DNA of 36,332 nt, taken from the NCBI GenBank assembly GCA_937944395.1, contig CALDYW010000131.1:1-36332 (forward strand), in the 5' to 3' direction. Positions 7,536-15,484 of this stretch are shown piece after piece; the stretch's first letter is position 1; every line of letters starts with the position of its first letter. The notes beneath the pieces are model-generated. The model ran no database searches. It saw only the letters and a list, made by a program, of their open reading frames with translations, and was not told the origin of the DNA. The translations under genes were made by a program, and so were the position numbers. Source of the stretch: an uncultured Paracoccaceae bacterium. GTDB taxonomy: Bacteria > Pseudomonadota > Alphaproteobacteria > Rhodobacterales > Rhodobacteraceae.

Positions 7536-8447
7536 TCACGACGGGCTCAGGCCGCGCAGCCGCTCGGATCGCCGGCGCAGGAGTTCGATCGCCGTCAGCA
7601 GCCCGACCGAGACCATCACAAGGATCGTCGCCACCGCCAGGATCGCCGGGCTCAGCTGCTCGCGGATGCCGTTCCACATCTGCCGCGGGATGGTCTGCTG
7701 GTCGAAGGCAGCGATGAACAGCACCACCACCACCTCGTCGAACGAGGTGACGAAGGCGAAGAGCGCCCCCGAGATCACACCGGGCAGGATCAGCGGCAGC
7801 GTGACCTTGAAGAAGGTGCGCGCGGGCGAGGCGCCAAGGCTCGCCGCGGCGCGGTTCAGCGACTGGTCGAATCCGACCAGCGTTGCGGTGACGGTGATGA
7901 TGACGAAGGGGATGCCGAGCGTGGCATGGGCGAGGACGATGCCGAGGTAGGATCCCGTCAGCCCGGCCGAGGAATAGAAGAAGAACAGCCCCGTCGCGGT
8001 GATGATGATCGGCACGATCATCGGCGAGATCAGGATCGCCATCACCGCGCGGCGGAAGGGCATCTCGGGACGGGCCAGGCCGAGGGCGGCGAGCGTGCCG
8101 AGGACGGTGGCGACGGCGGTGCTGGCGATCCCGATGATCAGCGAGTTCTTCGCCGCCCGGATCCAGTGGGCATTCTTCCAGGCGTCGCGCCACCAGGCGG
8201 CGTCGCGCGGCGCCTCGGGGGCCTGCATCCCGAAGGTCAGGAGCGTGTCGTACCAGCGCAGCGAATAGCCTTCGGGGTCGAGCGCGAGCATCCTCGGCGT
8301 GAAGGTGAAATAGGGCTCGGCGTTGAAGCTGAGCGGGATGACGACGAGGATGGGCGCGATCAGGAAGAGCAGGACGAGCGCGCAGAGCGCGCGGTAGGCC
8401 CAGGCCCAGAGCCGCTCGAGCGGCGTCGCATGGGGGGGGATCCTCAT
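7536..8447 (-). CDS. ABC transporter permease, PotC-like
   Basis: Inner-membrane permease (303 aa) of a polyamine/opine-type (PotABCD) ABC importer. The N-terminal transmembrane helix is ALCALVLLFLIAPILVVIPLSF, and the following FNAEPYFTFTP segment is typical of PotC/YdcV proteins. The cytoplasmic EAA-type coupling loop is RAAASLGASPARTFFKVTLPL. About six helices are predicted. It is the last gene of the minus-strand operon and pairs with the PotB-like subunit at 8634-9911. Polyamine is the family default; related systems also carry other organic cations or small acids. Confidence 0.88.
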   Translation of the reverse strand: MRIPPHATPLERLWAWAYRALCALVLLFLIAPILVVIPLSFNAEPYFTFTPRMLALDPEGYSLRWYDTLLTFGMQAPEAPRDAAWWRDAWKNAHWIRAAKNSLIIGIASTAVATVLGTLAALGLARPEMPFRRAVMAILISPMIVPIIITATGLFFFYSSAGLTGSYLGIVLAHATLGIPFVIITVTATLVGFDQSLNRAAASLGASPARTFFKVTLPLILPGVISGALFAFVTSFDEVVVVLFIAAFDQQTIPRQMWNGIREQLSPAILAVATILVMVSVGLLTAIELLRRRSERLRGLSPS

Positions 8448-8629
8448 CGCGCCCCTCCGGCCGGGCGCCGGCGGGGGGCGCCGCCTCTCTCGGGCTGCGC
8501 CCGCTCCCCCCGGGGTGGTTCGGCGCCGAAGAGGCGGCGGCGCGCGCGCGGGGCGCTGCCCCCTGCCGCCGTCGCGGGGCCTGCCCGGTGGACGGTCCGG
8601 CCAGGAAGATCAAGCGCAAACAGGGTCAT
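8444..8629 (-). CDS. Candidate small ORF between the two permeases
   Basis: A 61-codon frame (MTLFALDLPGR, then Arg/Pro/Gly-rich) fills the gap between the permease genes. Its ATG is 4 bp after the potB-like stop and its TGA overlaps the potC-like ATG (ATGA). The spacing is what a coupled gene would have, and without it the permeases would be 186 bp apart. Against it, only the first ten residues look protein-like. The rest is low-complexity Arg-rich sequence typical of GC-rich intergenic DNA, and a perfect 12-bp palindrome sits inside (8519-8530). It may be a non-coding spacer or a leader-type ORF. No family recognised. Confidence 0.22.
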   Translation of the reverse strand: MTLFALDLPGRTVHRAGPATAAGGSAPRARRRLFGAEPPRGERAQPERGGAPRRRPAGGAR

Positions 8630-8633
8630 GTCC

Positions 8634-9911
8634 TCAGCCGAGCTTCAGGTTGTCGATGCCGATCAGCCGGTCGTAGAGCCAGTAGAGCAGCAGCACCGCA
8701 GCCAGCAGGATCGCCGCCAGCGCCGCGGCGAGCGACCAGTTGAGCGAACTCGACATGTGGAAGGCGATCAGGTTCGAGATCAGCTGACCCGAGGCGCCGC
8801 CGACCAGTGCGGGCGTGATGTAGTAGCCGACCGCCAGGATGAAGACGAGCAGCCCCCCCGCCGCGATGCCGGGCAGGGTCAGCGGGAAATAGATCCGCCG
8901 GAACGCCGTCCAGGACGAGGCGCCGAGCGAGCGGGCGGCGCGCGTGTAGGACGGCGGGATCGGCCGCATCACCGAGTAGAGCGGCAGGATCATGAACGGC
9001 AGCAGGATGTGTGTCATGGCGATGATCGTGCCGGTCTGGTTGTAGATCAGCGACAGCCGGCCGCTGTCGGGCACGATCCCGAGCGCGACCAGCACGTTGT
9101 TCACCACCCCCTGTCCCTGCAGCAGCACGATCCAGGCCGTCGTGCGCACCAGCAGCGAGGTCCAGAACGGCAGCAGCACGAAGATCATCAGAAGATTCGA
9201 CCACCTCAGCGGCAGCGTGGCCAGGAGATGCGCGACCGGATAACCGAGCAGGAGCGTCAGCGCCGTGATCACGCCGGCGACCAGGAAGGTGCGTTCGAAC
9301 AGCAGGACGTAGATCCGCCGCTCCGGCGGGGCGCGGACGACGGCGCCGGTCTCGTCGCGGGCGCGGTCGAGGGCGGCGAGGTAGAAGTTGGGCGTGATCG
9401 CCCGCGACGCGTCGCGCATCACCGCCCAGAGCCTGGGGTCGCCCCAGGCCGGGTCGGCGGCCAGCAGCGCCTCGCGGTAGGGCGGGGCCAGGGCTTCGGC
9501 GTTGCGCGCTGTCGCGGTGAACAGCGACCGCGTGCCCGAAAACTCGTAGTTCACGCGCGTGCCGACCTCGCCCGCCGTGCGGTTGGCGCGCAGGCCCTTG
9601 AGGTCGGCGGCCAGCGCCGCGAAGGCGTCCTCGCCGGGTTCGGTGCCGCGCGGATTGGCCGAGAACCAGGCCGTCAGCGCCGGCATGTTGCGCGGAAAGG
9701 CGTCGTTGTGGACGGACCGCAACAGCATCTGTCCGATCGGCAGCACGAAGGTGACAAGGATGAAGGCCAGAAGCGGCAGCACCAGCAGGAAGGCGCGCCG
9801 CCGCGCCCGCGCCGAGGCTCGGGCGAGCGCGGCCGCAAGCGGCCGGCCGTCGGCGGTGGTCAGGGCACCGGCCGTCTCCGGGCCGGGGCTCGAAGCCTCG
9901 CTCTGCGCCAC
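8634..9911 (-). CDS. ABC transporter permease, PotB-like
   Basis: Inner-membrane permease of 425 aa, longer than typical PotB (about 280-300). After a cytoplasmic N-terminus of about 40 residues comes helix 1 (FLLVLPLLAFILVTFVLPIG). A periplasmic insert of roughly 140 residues follows (DAFPRNMPALTAWF to PERRIYVLLFERTF) before the remaining helices. That large first loop is seen in one subgroup of PotB-like proteins and accounts for the extra length. The EAA coupling loop is RAARSLGASSWTAFRRIYFP. It partners with the PotC-like subunit downstream, and the binding protein gene lies 65 bp upstream. Confidence 0.88.
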   Translation of the reverse strand: MAQSEASSPGPETAGALTTADGRPLAAALARASARARRRAFLLVLPLLAFILVTFVLPIGQMLLRSVHNDAFPRNMPALTAWFSANPRGTEPGEDAFAALAADLKGLRANRTAGEVGTRVNYEFSGTRSLFTATARNAEALAPPYREALLAADPAWGDPRLWAVMRDASRAITPNFYLAALDRARDETGAVVRAPPERRIYVLLFERTFLVAGVITALTLLLGYPVAHLLATLPLRWSNLLMIFVLLPFWTSLLVRTTAWIVLLQGQGVVNNVLVALGIVPDSGRLSLIYNQTGTIIAMTHILLPFMILPLYSVMRPIPPSYTRAARSLGASSWTAFRRIYFPLTLPGIAAGGLLVFILAVGYYITPALVGGASGQLISNLIAFHMSSSLNWSLAAALAAILLAAVLLLYWLYDRLIGIDNLKLG

Positions 9912-9976
9912 GGGCGCTGCCTCCGACTGGGGCGCGGGGGGCCCGGGGCTCCCCGCGCTCGGGTGGCGTCAGACGC

Positions 9977-11056
9977 TCAGTTGGCGGCGAGCCAGGCGTT
10001 GAAGCGCTCGTTCAGTTCGGCGTCGCGGTCCACCCAGAACTCGTAGTCCGACAGCAGCGCATTCGCGAGGTTCTCGGGCGAGGTCGGCAGGTGCGGCGCC
10101 ATGGGCGTGACCCCGTCGCCCTTGAAGACGCCGACGAGCGGCGCCGAGGAGGCGCGGGTCGGGCCGTAGCTGATCCAGGTCGCGGCGTTGGCCAGGGGCT
10201 CGGTCGAGGTGGCGAAGGCCACGAACTGCAGCGCGGCGTCGAGGTTCGGGGCGCCCTTCGGGATCACGAACCCCTCGGGCTCGTAGACCTGGCCGTCCCA
10301 GATGATCTGGAACGGCTGGCCCTCGGCCACCGCGGCGTTGAAGATGCGCCCGTTCCAGGCGATGCTCATCGTCACCTCGCCGTCGGCCAGAAGCTGCGGC
10401 GGCTGCGATCCGGTCTGCCACCAGACGATGTCGCCCTTGATCGAGTCGAGCTTGGCGAAGGCGCGATCGACGCCCTCGGGGGTGGCGAGCACCGAATAGA
10501 CCTCCTCGGCGGGCACGCCGTCGGCCATAAGCGCCATCTCCAGCGTCGCCTTGGCGCCGCGGCGCACGCCGCGCTTGCCCGGAAAGGTCTCGGTGTCGAA
10601 GAAGTCGGCGATCGTGGTCGGCGGATTGTCGGGGAAGGCGGTGGTGTTGTAGGCGACGATCGTGGCAAACACGTCGGTGCCCACCATGCAGTCGGTCACC
10701 ATGCCGGGCAGGAAGTCCTCCATCGCCGGGGTGCCGTCGGGGGCGGGGGGCAGGATCGCGTGGTCGATGACCTCGAGCATCCCCTCGTCGCAGAGCCGCA
10801 CGGCATCGGCGTATTCGACCACCGCGACATCGATGGTGACGTTGTTGGCCTCGACCATGGCCGGGATCGGGGTGGCCGGGTTGTCGCTGTCCACCGAGAT
10901 CACGGTGATGCCGGTCGCCGCCGTGAAGGGCTTGTGATAGGCCTCGACCTGGCTCTGGGTATAGGCGCCGCCCCAGCCGAGCACGGTGATGCTCTGCGCC
11001 GATGCCATGCCGGCGGCGCCGGCGAGGGCGGTGGTCAGGATCAGCAGTCTGGTCAT
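9977..11056 (-). CDS. ABC transporter substrate-binding protein, PotD-like
   Basis: Periplasmic binding protein (359 aa) of the spermidine/putrescine-type family. A Sec signal (MTRLLILTTALAGAAGMASAQ) ends in an AQ cleavage site and there is no lipobox. The mature start SITVLGWGGAYTQSQVEAYHKPF is characteristic. The hinge and lobe motifs DVAVVEYADAVRLCDEGML, IVWWQTGSQPPQLLADGEV and MSIAWNGRI match this class. The ligand cannot be assigned from sequence; the acidic pocket of true PotD cannot be confirmed by eye. It lies between the ATPase and permease genes on the same strand. Confidence 0.9.
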   Translation of the reverse strand: MTRLLILTTALAGAAGMASAQSITVLGWGGAYTQSQVEAYHKPFTAATGITVISVDSDNPATPIPAMVEANNVTIDVAVVEYADAVRLCDEGMLEVIDHAILPPAPDGTPAMEDFLPGMVTDCMVGTDVFATIVAYNTTAFPDNPPTTIADFFDTETFPGKRGVRRGAKATLEMALMADGVPAEEVYSVLATPEGVDRAFAKLDSIKGDIVWWQTGSQPPQLLADGEVTMSIAWNGRIFNAAVAEGQPFQIIWDGQVYEPEGFVIPKGAPNLDAALQFVAFATSTEPLANAATWISYGPTRASSAPLVGVFKGDGVTPMAPHLPTSPENLANALLSDYEFWVDRDAELNERFNAWLAAN

Positions 11057-11104
11057 CGGTCAGTCTCCCTGTCGTTGGCTTCGGGTTTCCGTTCGGGTGC
11101 AGTC

Positions 11105-12208
11105 TCAGGGCATATCGAGCGCGCGGGCATCGGCCGGCGACCAGCCGATGGTGACGCGCTCGCCCGGTTCAAGCCGCCGCTGCCCCGCGGCATTGCGGTA
11201 TTTCATGATGAAATCGTCCGATCCCGCAACCCTCAGCCGGGTGCGGAAACTGTCGCCCATGTAGATGAACTCGAGCACCTCGGCCTCGATCGTGTGAGCA
11301 TCGGCGGGGATCTGGTCGGGCTTGAACTCGACCCGCTCGGGGCGGATCGACACCAGCGTGCGCGCGCCCGGGCCCGTGACGTTGACCGGCGTCGCGTCGA
11401 TCAGCTCGCCGGTGTCCAGCCGCACCAGCGCGCGCCCGCCCTCGACGCTCTCGATCCGGCCGGGAAGCCTGTTGTTCTCGCCGATGAACTGGGCGACGAA
11501 GCTGTTCGCCGGGCGCTCGTAAAGCTCGTCGGGGGGGGCGAGCTGCTGGATCATGCCGTCGTTGAACACCGCGACGCGGTCAGACATCGTCAGCGCCTCG
11601 GACTGGTCGTGGGTGACATAGACCACCGTGATCCCGAGGCGTTCGTGCAGGTGCTTGATCTCGAACTGCATGCGCTCGCGCAGCTGCTTGTCGAGCGCGC
11701 CGAGGGGTTCGTCCATCAGCACCAGCTCGGGCTCGAACACCAGCGCCCGCGCCAGCGCGATGCGCTGCTGCTGCCCGCCCGAAAGCTGCGCCGGCCTCCG
11801 GCCGCCGAAGCCGGCCATCTGCACCATGTCGAGCGCGCGGCGCACCTTCTCCTCCCGCGCCGCCCTGCCGATCCCGCGCACCTCGAGCGGGAAGGCGAGG
11901 TTCTCGGCCACCGTCATGTGCGGAAACAGCGCGTAGTTCTGGAACACCATGCCGATGCCGCGCCGGTGCGGCGGCACCTGGGTGATCGGGCGCCCGTCCA
12001 GCCGGATCTCGCCGTGGGTCGCCGTCTCGAACCCTGCGAGCATCATCAGGCAGGTGGTCTTGCCCGAGCCCGAGGGGCCGAGGAGCGTGAGGAACTCGCC
12101 CTTCGGCATGGCGAGGTTCAGATCCTTCACGACCAGCGTGACGCCGTCATAGCTTTTCTGCACGCGGTCGAACTCGACGAATCCTCGCGCCTGTCCCGAT
12201 CCGTCCAA
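11105..12208 (-). CDS. ABC transporter ATP-binding protein, PotA-like
   Basis: ATPase subunit (367 aa from the chosen start) energising the Pot-type importer. Motifs in order: Walker A GPSGSGKTT, Q-loop QNYALFPHMT, signature LSGGQQQR, Walker B LVLMDEPLGALD and H-loop VTHDQSEALTMSDR. A C-terminal TOBE domain follows (LVSIRPERVEF, GERVTIGWSPADARAL). The start is taken as TTG at 12208, which has GGAG six bases upstream and leads straight into GFVEFDRVQKSYDG. A GTG at 12226 is a second choice; the frame continuing to 12493 runs through repeats and is not protein-like. First gene of the operon. Confidence 0.9.
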   Translation of the reverse strand: MDGSGQARGFVEFDRVQKSYDGVTLVVKDLNLAMPKGEFLTLLGPSGSGKTTCLMMLAGFETATHGEIRLDGRPITQVPPHRRGIGMVFQNYALFPHMTVAENLAFPLEVRGIGRAAREEKVRRALDMVQMAGFGGRRPAQLSGGQQQRIALARALVFEPELVLMDEPLGALDKQLRERMQFEIKHLHERLGITVVYVTHDQSEALTMSDRVAVFNDGMIQQLAPPDELYERPANSFVAQFIGENNRLPGRIESVEGGRALVRLDTGELIDATPVNVTGPGARTLVSIRPERVEFKPDQIPADAHTIEAEVLEFIYMGDSFRTRLRVAGSDDFIMKYRNAAGQRRLEPGERVTIGWSPADARALDMP

Positions 12209-12247
12209 CAGCCGCTCCTCCGGCACCGTCCAGACTGCCGCACCGGC

Positions 12248-12277
12248 GAGATAAGCCGAGCAGACGCCTGAATGCAA
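12248..12277 (-). promoter_or_regulatory. Candidate promoter of the Pot-type operon
   Basis: On the minus strand TTGCAT (12277-12272), an 18-bp spacer and TATCTC (12253-12248) resemble a sigma-70 promoter. Transcription would begin near 12241, leaving about 33 nt before the TTG start of the ATPase gene and only about 15 nt before the GTG alternative. This favours the TTG start. Confidence 0.35.
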
Positions 12278-12331
12278 TCCGCCCGCGGCGCGCGGGAAGG
12301 CAGTTGCCACAGTTGCGGGCAGAACGCCCCT

Positions 12332-12373
12332 GGCAGGCGCCCCGTGGCAGGCGCCCCGTGGCAGGCGACCCGC
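12332..12373. repeat. 14-bp direct repeat upstream of Pot operon, three copies
   Basis: GGCAGGCGCCCCGT occurs twice in tandem (12332-12345, 12346-12359), followed by the variant GGCAGGCGACCCGC (12360-12373). It lies upstream of the Pot-type operon promoter. The unit length and copy number match the repeat at the other end of the operon (7451-7492), but the sequences are unrelated. Confidence 0.85.
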
Positions 12374-12483
12374 GGGCAGGCCCCGCCGCCTGTGCGGCAC
12401 CGACGGCGACCAACTCCTTCCGGACGACCGGGTGCGGACCGGCCCCCACCCCGGCGACCAGTGCCGCGTCGCGCGCTTTTCCC

Positions 12484-12513
12484 TTGAAGGCACGGCGCGC
12501 GGGGTGCTATCCG
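12484..12513 (+). promoter_or_regulatory. Promoter of tRNA-Gly
   Basis: TTGAAG (12484-12489), an 18-bp spacer and TATCCG (12508-12513) precede a GC-rich discriminator. The predicted start lies within a few bases of the tRNA 5' end at 12523. Position and spacing are those expected of a stable-RNA promoter. Confidence 0.5.
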
Positions 12514-12522
12514 ACCAGCCGC

Positions 12523-12596
12523 GCGGGTATGATGTAATGGTAGCCTGTCAGCTTCCCAAGCTGAACGCGCGGGTTCGATTCCCGCTACCCGCTCCA
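12523..12596 (+). tRNA. tRNA-Gly (anticodon CCC)
   Basis: Cloverleaf with acceptor GCGGGTA/TACCCGC, discriminator T and an encoded CCA (12594-12596). The D arm contains the TAATGGTAGC consensus. The anticodon arm CAGCTTCCCAAGCTG has anticodon CCC, reading GGG. The T arm is CGGGTTCGATTCCCG with a standard T loop. It lies between the Pot-type operon and ridA and has its own promoter. Confidence 0.96.
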
Positions 12597-12662
12597 GCCC
12601 CTGCCCCGCCGATCCCCTGCCCGACCCCGGGTTGCGGAAAGGCCCGACCGAAAGGACTACGG

Positions 12663-13013
12663 ATGCCCGCGATCACGCGCCTCGAATCCGGCCCGAGGAT
12701 GAGCCAGGCCGTGGTGCACGGCGGCCTCGTCTATCTCGCCGGCCAGGTGGCCCTGCCGGGCCGCCCGGTGGCCGAGCAGACGGCCGGCGTTCTGGCCGAG
12801 ATCGACCGGCTGCTGGCCCTTGCCGGAACCGACAAGACACGCATCCTCACCGCTCAGGTCTGGCTGGCCGACATGGGCAGTTTCGCCGAGATGAATGCGG
12901 TCTGGGACGCCTGGGTGCCGGCCGGCCACACGCCGGCCCGGGCGACCGGCGAGGCGAAGCTGGCCACGCCGGATTACCTCGTCGAGATCATCGTCACGGC
13001 CGCGCTTCCCTGA
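12663..13013 (+). CDS. RidA/YjgF family protein
   Basis: Small cytosolic protein (116 aa) of the Rid family. RidA proper hydrolyses reactive enamine/imine intermediates from PLP enzymes such as threonine dehydratase. The ATG at 12663 has AAAGGA upstream and begins at the conserved core MPAITRLES. Family features: LVYLAGQVALPG, the helix EQTAGVLAEIDRLLALAGTDKTRILTAQVWL, and the HTPARATGEAKLATPDYLVEIIVTA segment. That segment carries the conserved Arg (PAR) used to bind the substrate carboxylate. The terminal Glu pairing of archetypal RidA is less clear, so another Rid subgroup is possible. Its 3' end overlaps the convergent holin gene by 20 bp. Confidence 0.88.
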   Translation: MPAITRLESGPRMSQAVVHGGLVYLAGQVALPGRPVAEQTAGVLAEIDRLLALAGTDKTRILTAQVWLADMGSFAEMNAVWDAWVPAGHTPARATGEAKLATPDYLVEIIVTAALP

Positions 13014-13578
13014 TCCGCGCCCCGGCACCCGCCCGGGCCCTCGGGGCGGACGTCCGCGCCTTTCCCTGCGCGCTCCGGCTGCCGCGCTCCGTCCGGGCGG
13101 CATCCTTCGCTTCCTCTTCCGGGGCCGGATCCTGCAGCACCGCCGCGGGCGTCGGCGGCAGCGGCAGCGGCAGCGGCGCCGGCAACGGCCCCGGCGCCTC
13201 GGCCGTGACGCGCCCTTCGCGGAAGTGGTGCAGTTCGCGCGCGCCGAAATAGAACCCGACGACACCGCCCAGCAGCCACCAGAGCGGCTCGGGCACGGAG
13301 GCGAAGGCCGCCATCCGCTCGGCGAAGCCTGCCGGGTCCACGACCCCGAAGCCGAACAGCGCGAGCGCGCCGAGCGCGAAGGCCGGGCGCGGAAGGCGGT
13401 TCAGGGCATCGATGGTGCGGTCGAAGCGGCCGCAGCCACCGGCGCGGGGCGCGGCCGACCCATCGCCGGCCTGCGCCGCGCCGGGAAGGGCGCCTGCCGC
13501 CGTCCGCGCGGCGGCGGAACCGCCCGCCAGCCGCACCAGCCGCGCCGCCGTGTCCGCGATGCCCGTTGCGCCGGCCAT
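12994..13578 (-). CDS. GTA-type 3TM holin
   Basis: Holin-like membrane protein (194 aa) of the family described as a holin of three transmembrane segments for gene-transfer-agent release. Diagnostic core: FDRTIDALNRLPRPAFALG, a membrane segment ALGALALFGFGVVDP, then AGFAERMAAFASVPEPLWWLLG and GGVVGFYFGARELHHFR. ATG 13578 is chosen over the longer frame because GGGGGAGG lies just upstream. The C-terminal about 65 residues are Pro/Ala/Arg-rich and unlike the core. In Rhodobacter capsulatus the GTA holin works with an adjacent endolysin; no endolysin gene is visible here, since the flanks are ridA and decayed DNA. The family match is strong, the activity is inferred. Confidence 0.85.
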   Translation of the reverse strand: MAGATGIADTAARLVRLAGGSAAARTAAGALPGAAQAGDGSAAPRAGGCGRFDRTIDALNRLPRPAFALGALALFGFGVVDPAGFAERMAAFASVPEPLWWLLGGVVGFYFGARELHHFREGRVTAEAPGPLPAPLPLPLPPTPAAVLQDPAPEEEAKDAARTERGSRSAQGKARTSAPRARAGAGARIREARP

Positions 13579-13820
13579 GCCCGCCTCCCCCGCCAGAACC
13601 GGAGCGACCCTGCGCCGGAACCGGTTAAAGGGGCAGTAAGCAAGCGTGCGCGGCCCGTGCCGGCAGAGGCGCGGGATCTCGGGGCGCCGCCGCCGCTGCC
13701 GGAACCGCAATCGCTAAGGGGCGGGCCTGCCCTCGGACCTTTGCCAGGAAAGTTTCGCCCGACCAGAGAAAGCCTTCGGCGCGTTGTCGCTGCGGGCGAC
13801 AGGGCCACCCCCGCCGGCAC

Positions 13821-14375
13821 CTGCGCGGCGATGCGCCCGCCCGCGATCAGGGCCACGCGGTCGGGCCGGCGCGCCGGAAGGCCCGGATCGTGGCTGACCG
13901 GCCGCACCGCGCGCTGCCCGTCGCGCAGGCAGGCGACCGTGGCCCCGGCGGCGTCGGCTTCAAGCGCCGAGGTCGGCTCGTCCGCCACGATCAGCGGCGG
14001 GTCGAGGGCGGCGGCCGCCGCGACCTTGGCGCGCTGGAGCATCCCCCCGACCATCGGTGCGGGTGAAGCGCAAGCGCCGCCGGGTCTGGGCCGAGCCCGC
14101 CGGCCAGCGCCGCCAGACGCGCCGGGTCGGGGGCAAGGCCGCGGGCGCGCCGGGCTCCATTCCACATGCGCCCGCACGGTCCGGTGCGCGGCGCAGGCGT
14201 CGAAGGGAGTCTTCGCGACAGAGCCGATCCGCTGCCCCAGCCGCGCCCGCAGCGCATGCCGGTCGGCCAGCTCGGTGCGGCCCTCGGGCATGTCGAGCGC
14301 GCCCGCAACCCGGGCCGACGGCGGCAGGAGGCCCGGAAGCGCGCGCAGATGCTCCGCAGGCTTGCTGACCGGACC
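13821..14375 (-). pseudogene. Decayed OppD/DppD-like ABC ATPase
   Basis: Remnant of an oligopeptide/dipeptide-type ABC transporter ATPase. Recognisable stretches are LRALPGLLPPSARVAG, ALRARLGQRIGSV, then in another frame APDPARLAALAGGLG, and back in the first frame MVGGMLQRAKVAAAA, ADEPTSALEADAAG and VSHDPGLPARRPDRVALIAGGRI. At least two frame changes are needed (near 14150 and 14055). The Walker A is degraded (GPVSKP where GSGKS is expected) and the signature begins VGG rather than SGG. The end at 13821 is where similarity fades. No partner permease or binding-protein gene remains. Confidence 0.7.
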
Positions 14376-14837
14376 GCGCGCCATCAGACCGGGACCGGGG
14401 CGGCGGCGTTCGAGGGGGCGCGGGGGCTGCGGGGCCCGGACGAAGCGTTCAGAGCGGGCGCAGGTCAGCCGGGGCCGGACAATCCGGTTCACGATCTCGA
14501 GCCATTGTCCGCCATCGGATCGGCGGCAACGGCGAGGAGCCGGGGACGCAGTCGGGTTCCTCGGTCATCTTTTCTCCGTTCCGTTGCAGGCGGCCACTGC
14601 AGTCGGCGCAGGCGTCGCCACCGGGCGTCGGTTCCCCTGCCAGCCGCGGGTCACGCGCCGGGATCGGGCGGCACTTGGGTTCGTCCCTCTCCTCGATGTC
14701 CGGGCACTTCATCCGGGCCGGCATCGCGGCGGCGGCGATCTCGCCGGTCGCAAGCGCCGGTTGCAGCTGTTCCGCCGTCTCGGAAGGGGCCCCGAACGGG
14801 TGCGACCGCCGAGACCGGCAAGCTGATGGCGCCTTTG
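14376..14837. other. Unassigned decayed stretch
   Basis: No gene supported. Minus-strand frames here include a short Cys-containing segment (KCPDIEERDEPKCRP, then GDACADCSGRL, about 14600-14710) whose origin I do not recognise. No ribosome site or family match supports it as an intact gene. Base use lacks the steady codon pattern of the flanking genes. Confidence 0.4.
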
Positions 14838-15484
14838 GCGACTCGATCCGTCCACCGGACGGCTCGAATTCGGGCTGTTCTCCGGCGCGCTCGCGGTGCT
14901 GGCGACGGGGCTGGTGGACCGGATCGGCCGAGGGGGCGCGCTGCGCCTGCGCGGGGCCAATGGCGCCGACCTGCCCCTGCCTGACGGACTGACGGCGCGC
15001 TTCGGCGACCACGGGCAGGCGATGGACACCGTTCTTGCGGCGCTGGCCGAGCTGGTCCCCGGTCGCGACATCGGTGCGGTCGGCCACCGCGTGGTGCACG
15101 GCGGGCCCGACCACGACCGGCCGGTGCGGCGGCACGCGCGCCTGCTGGCGGCGCTCGACCGGCTGTCGCCCTTCGCCCCCCTGCACCAGCCGCACAATCT
15201 GGCCGGCATCCGCGCCGCCGGGGCGACCTTTCCGGGTGCGGTGCAGGTGGCCTGCTTCGACGCCGCGTTCCACCGCGGGCACCCGTTCGTGAACGACACC
15301 TTCGCGCGGCCCCGCGCCCTCTACGACAAGGGCATGCGGCGCTACGGCTTCCACGGGTTGTCCTACGACTGCATTGCCGGCGCGCTGGCCGAGACCGCGC
15401 CCGACCTTGCCCGGGCGGGGCCGGGTGATCGTGGCGCATCTTGCCAACGGCGCGTCCATGTGCGCGCTGCGCGGCGGTCGGTGA
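14838..15484 (+). pseudogene. ackA: Truncated acetate kinase
   Basis: N-terminal half of an acetate kinase gene (acetate + ATP to acetyl phosphate). Clear family blocks in one frame are RLEFGLFSGALAVLATGLVDRIG, GHRVVHGG, APLHQPHNLAGIRAAG, VACFDAAFHRGHP and RRYGFHGLSYDCI. Near 15418 an extra G shifts the frame; in the next frame the expected RVIVAHLANGASMCALRGGR continues and then meets a TGA at 15482. The second half of the protein (about 200 residues) is absent and the N-terminal N-x-GSSS substrate motif is blurred to DPSTG. No phosphotransacetylase or phosphoketolase partner is seen nearby. Confidence 0.85.

Noticed and set aside
7404-10046. 880-codon open frame on the plus strand
   Set aside because: Antisense to the PotB/PotC-like permeases and the end of the binding protein gene. 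The translation is Arg/Asp/Gln-rich, without any family match.
12209-12493. N-terminal extension of the PotA-like ATPase, including the GTG at 12226
   Set aside because: The frame runs through tandem repeats and the promoter candidate. TTG 12208 has the better ribosome site and fits the family N-terminus.
14600-14710. Small Cys-containing minus-strand ORF segment
   Set aside because: The CxxC-like spacing is suggestive, but there is no ribosome site, no family match, and it lies in decayed DNA inside a long shadow frame.
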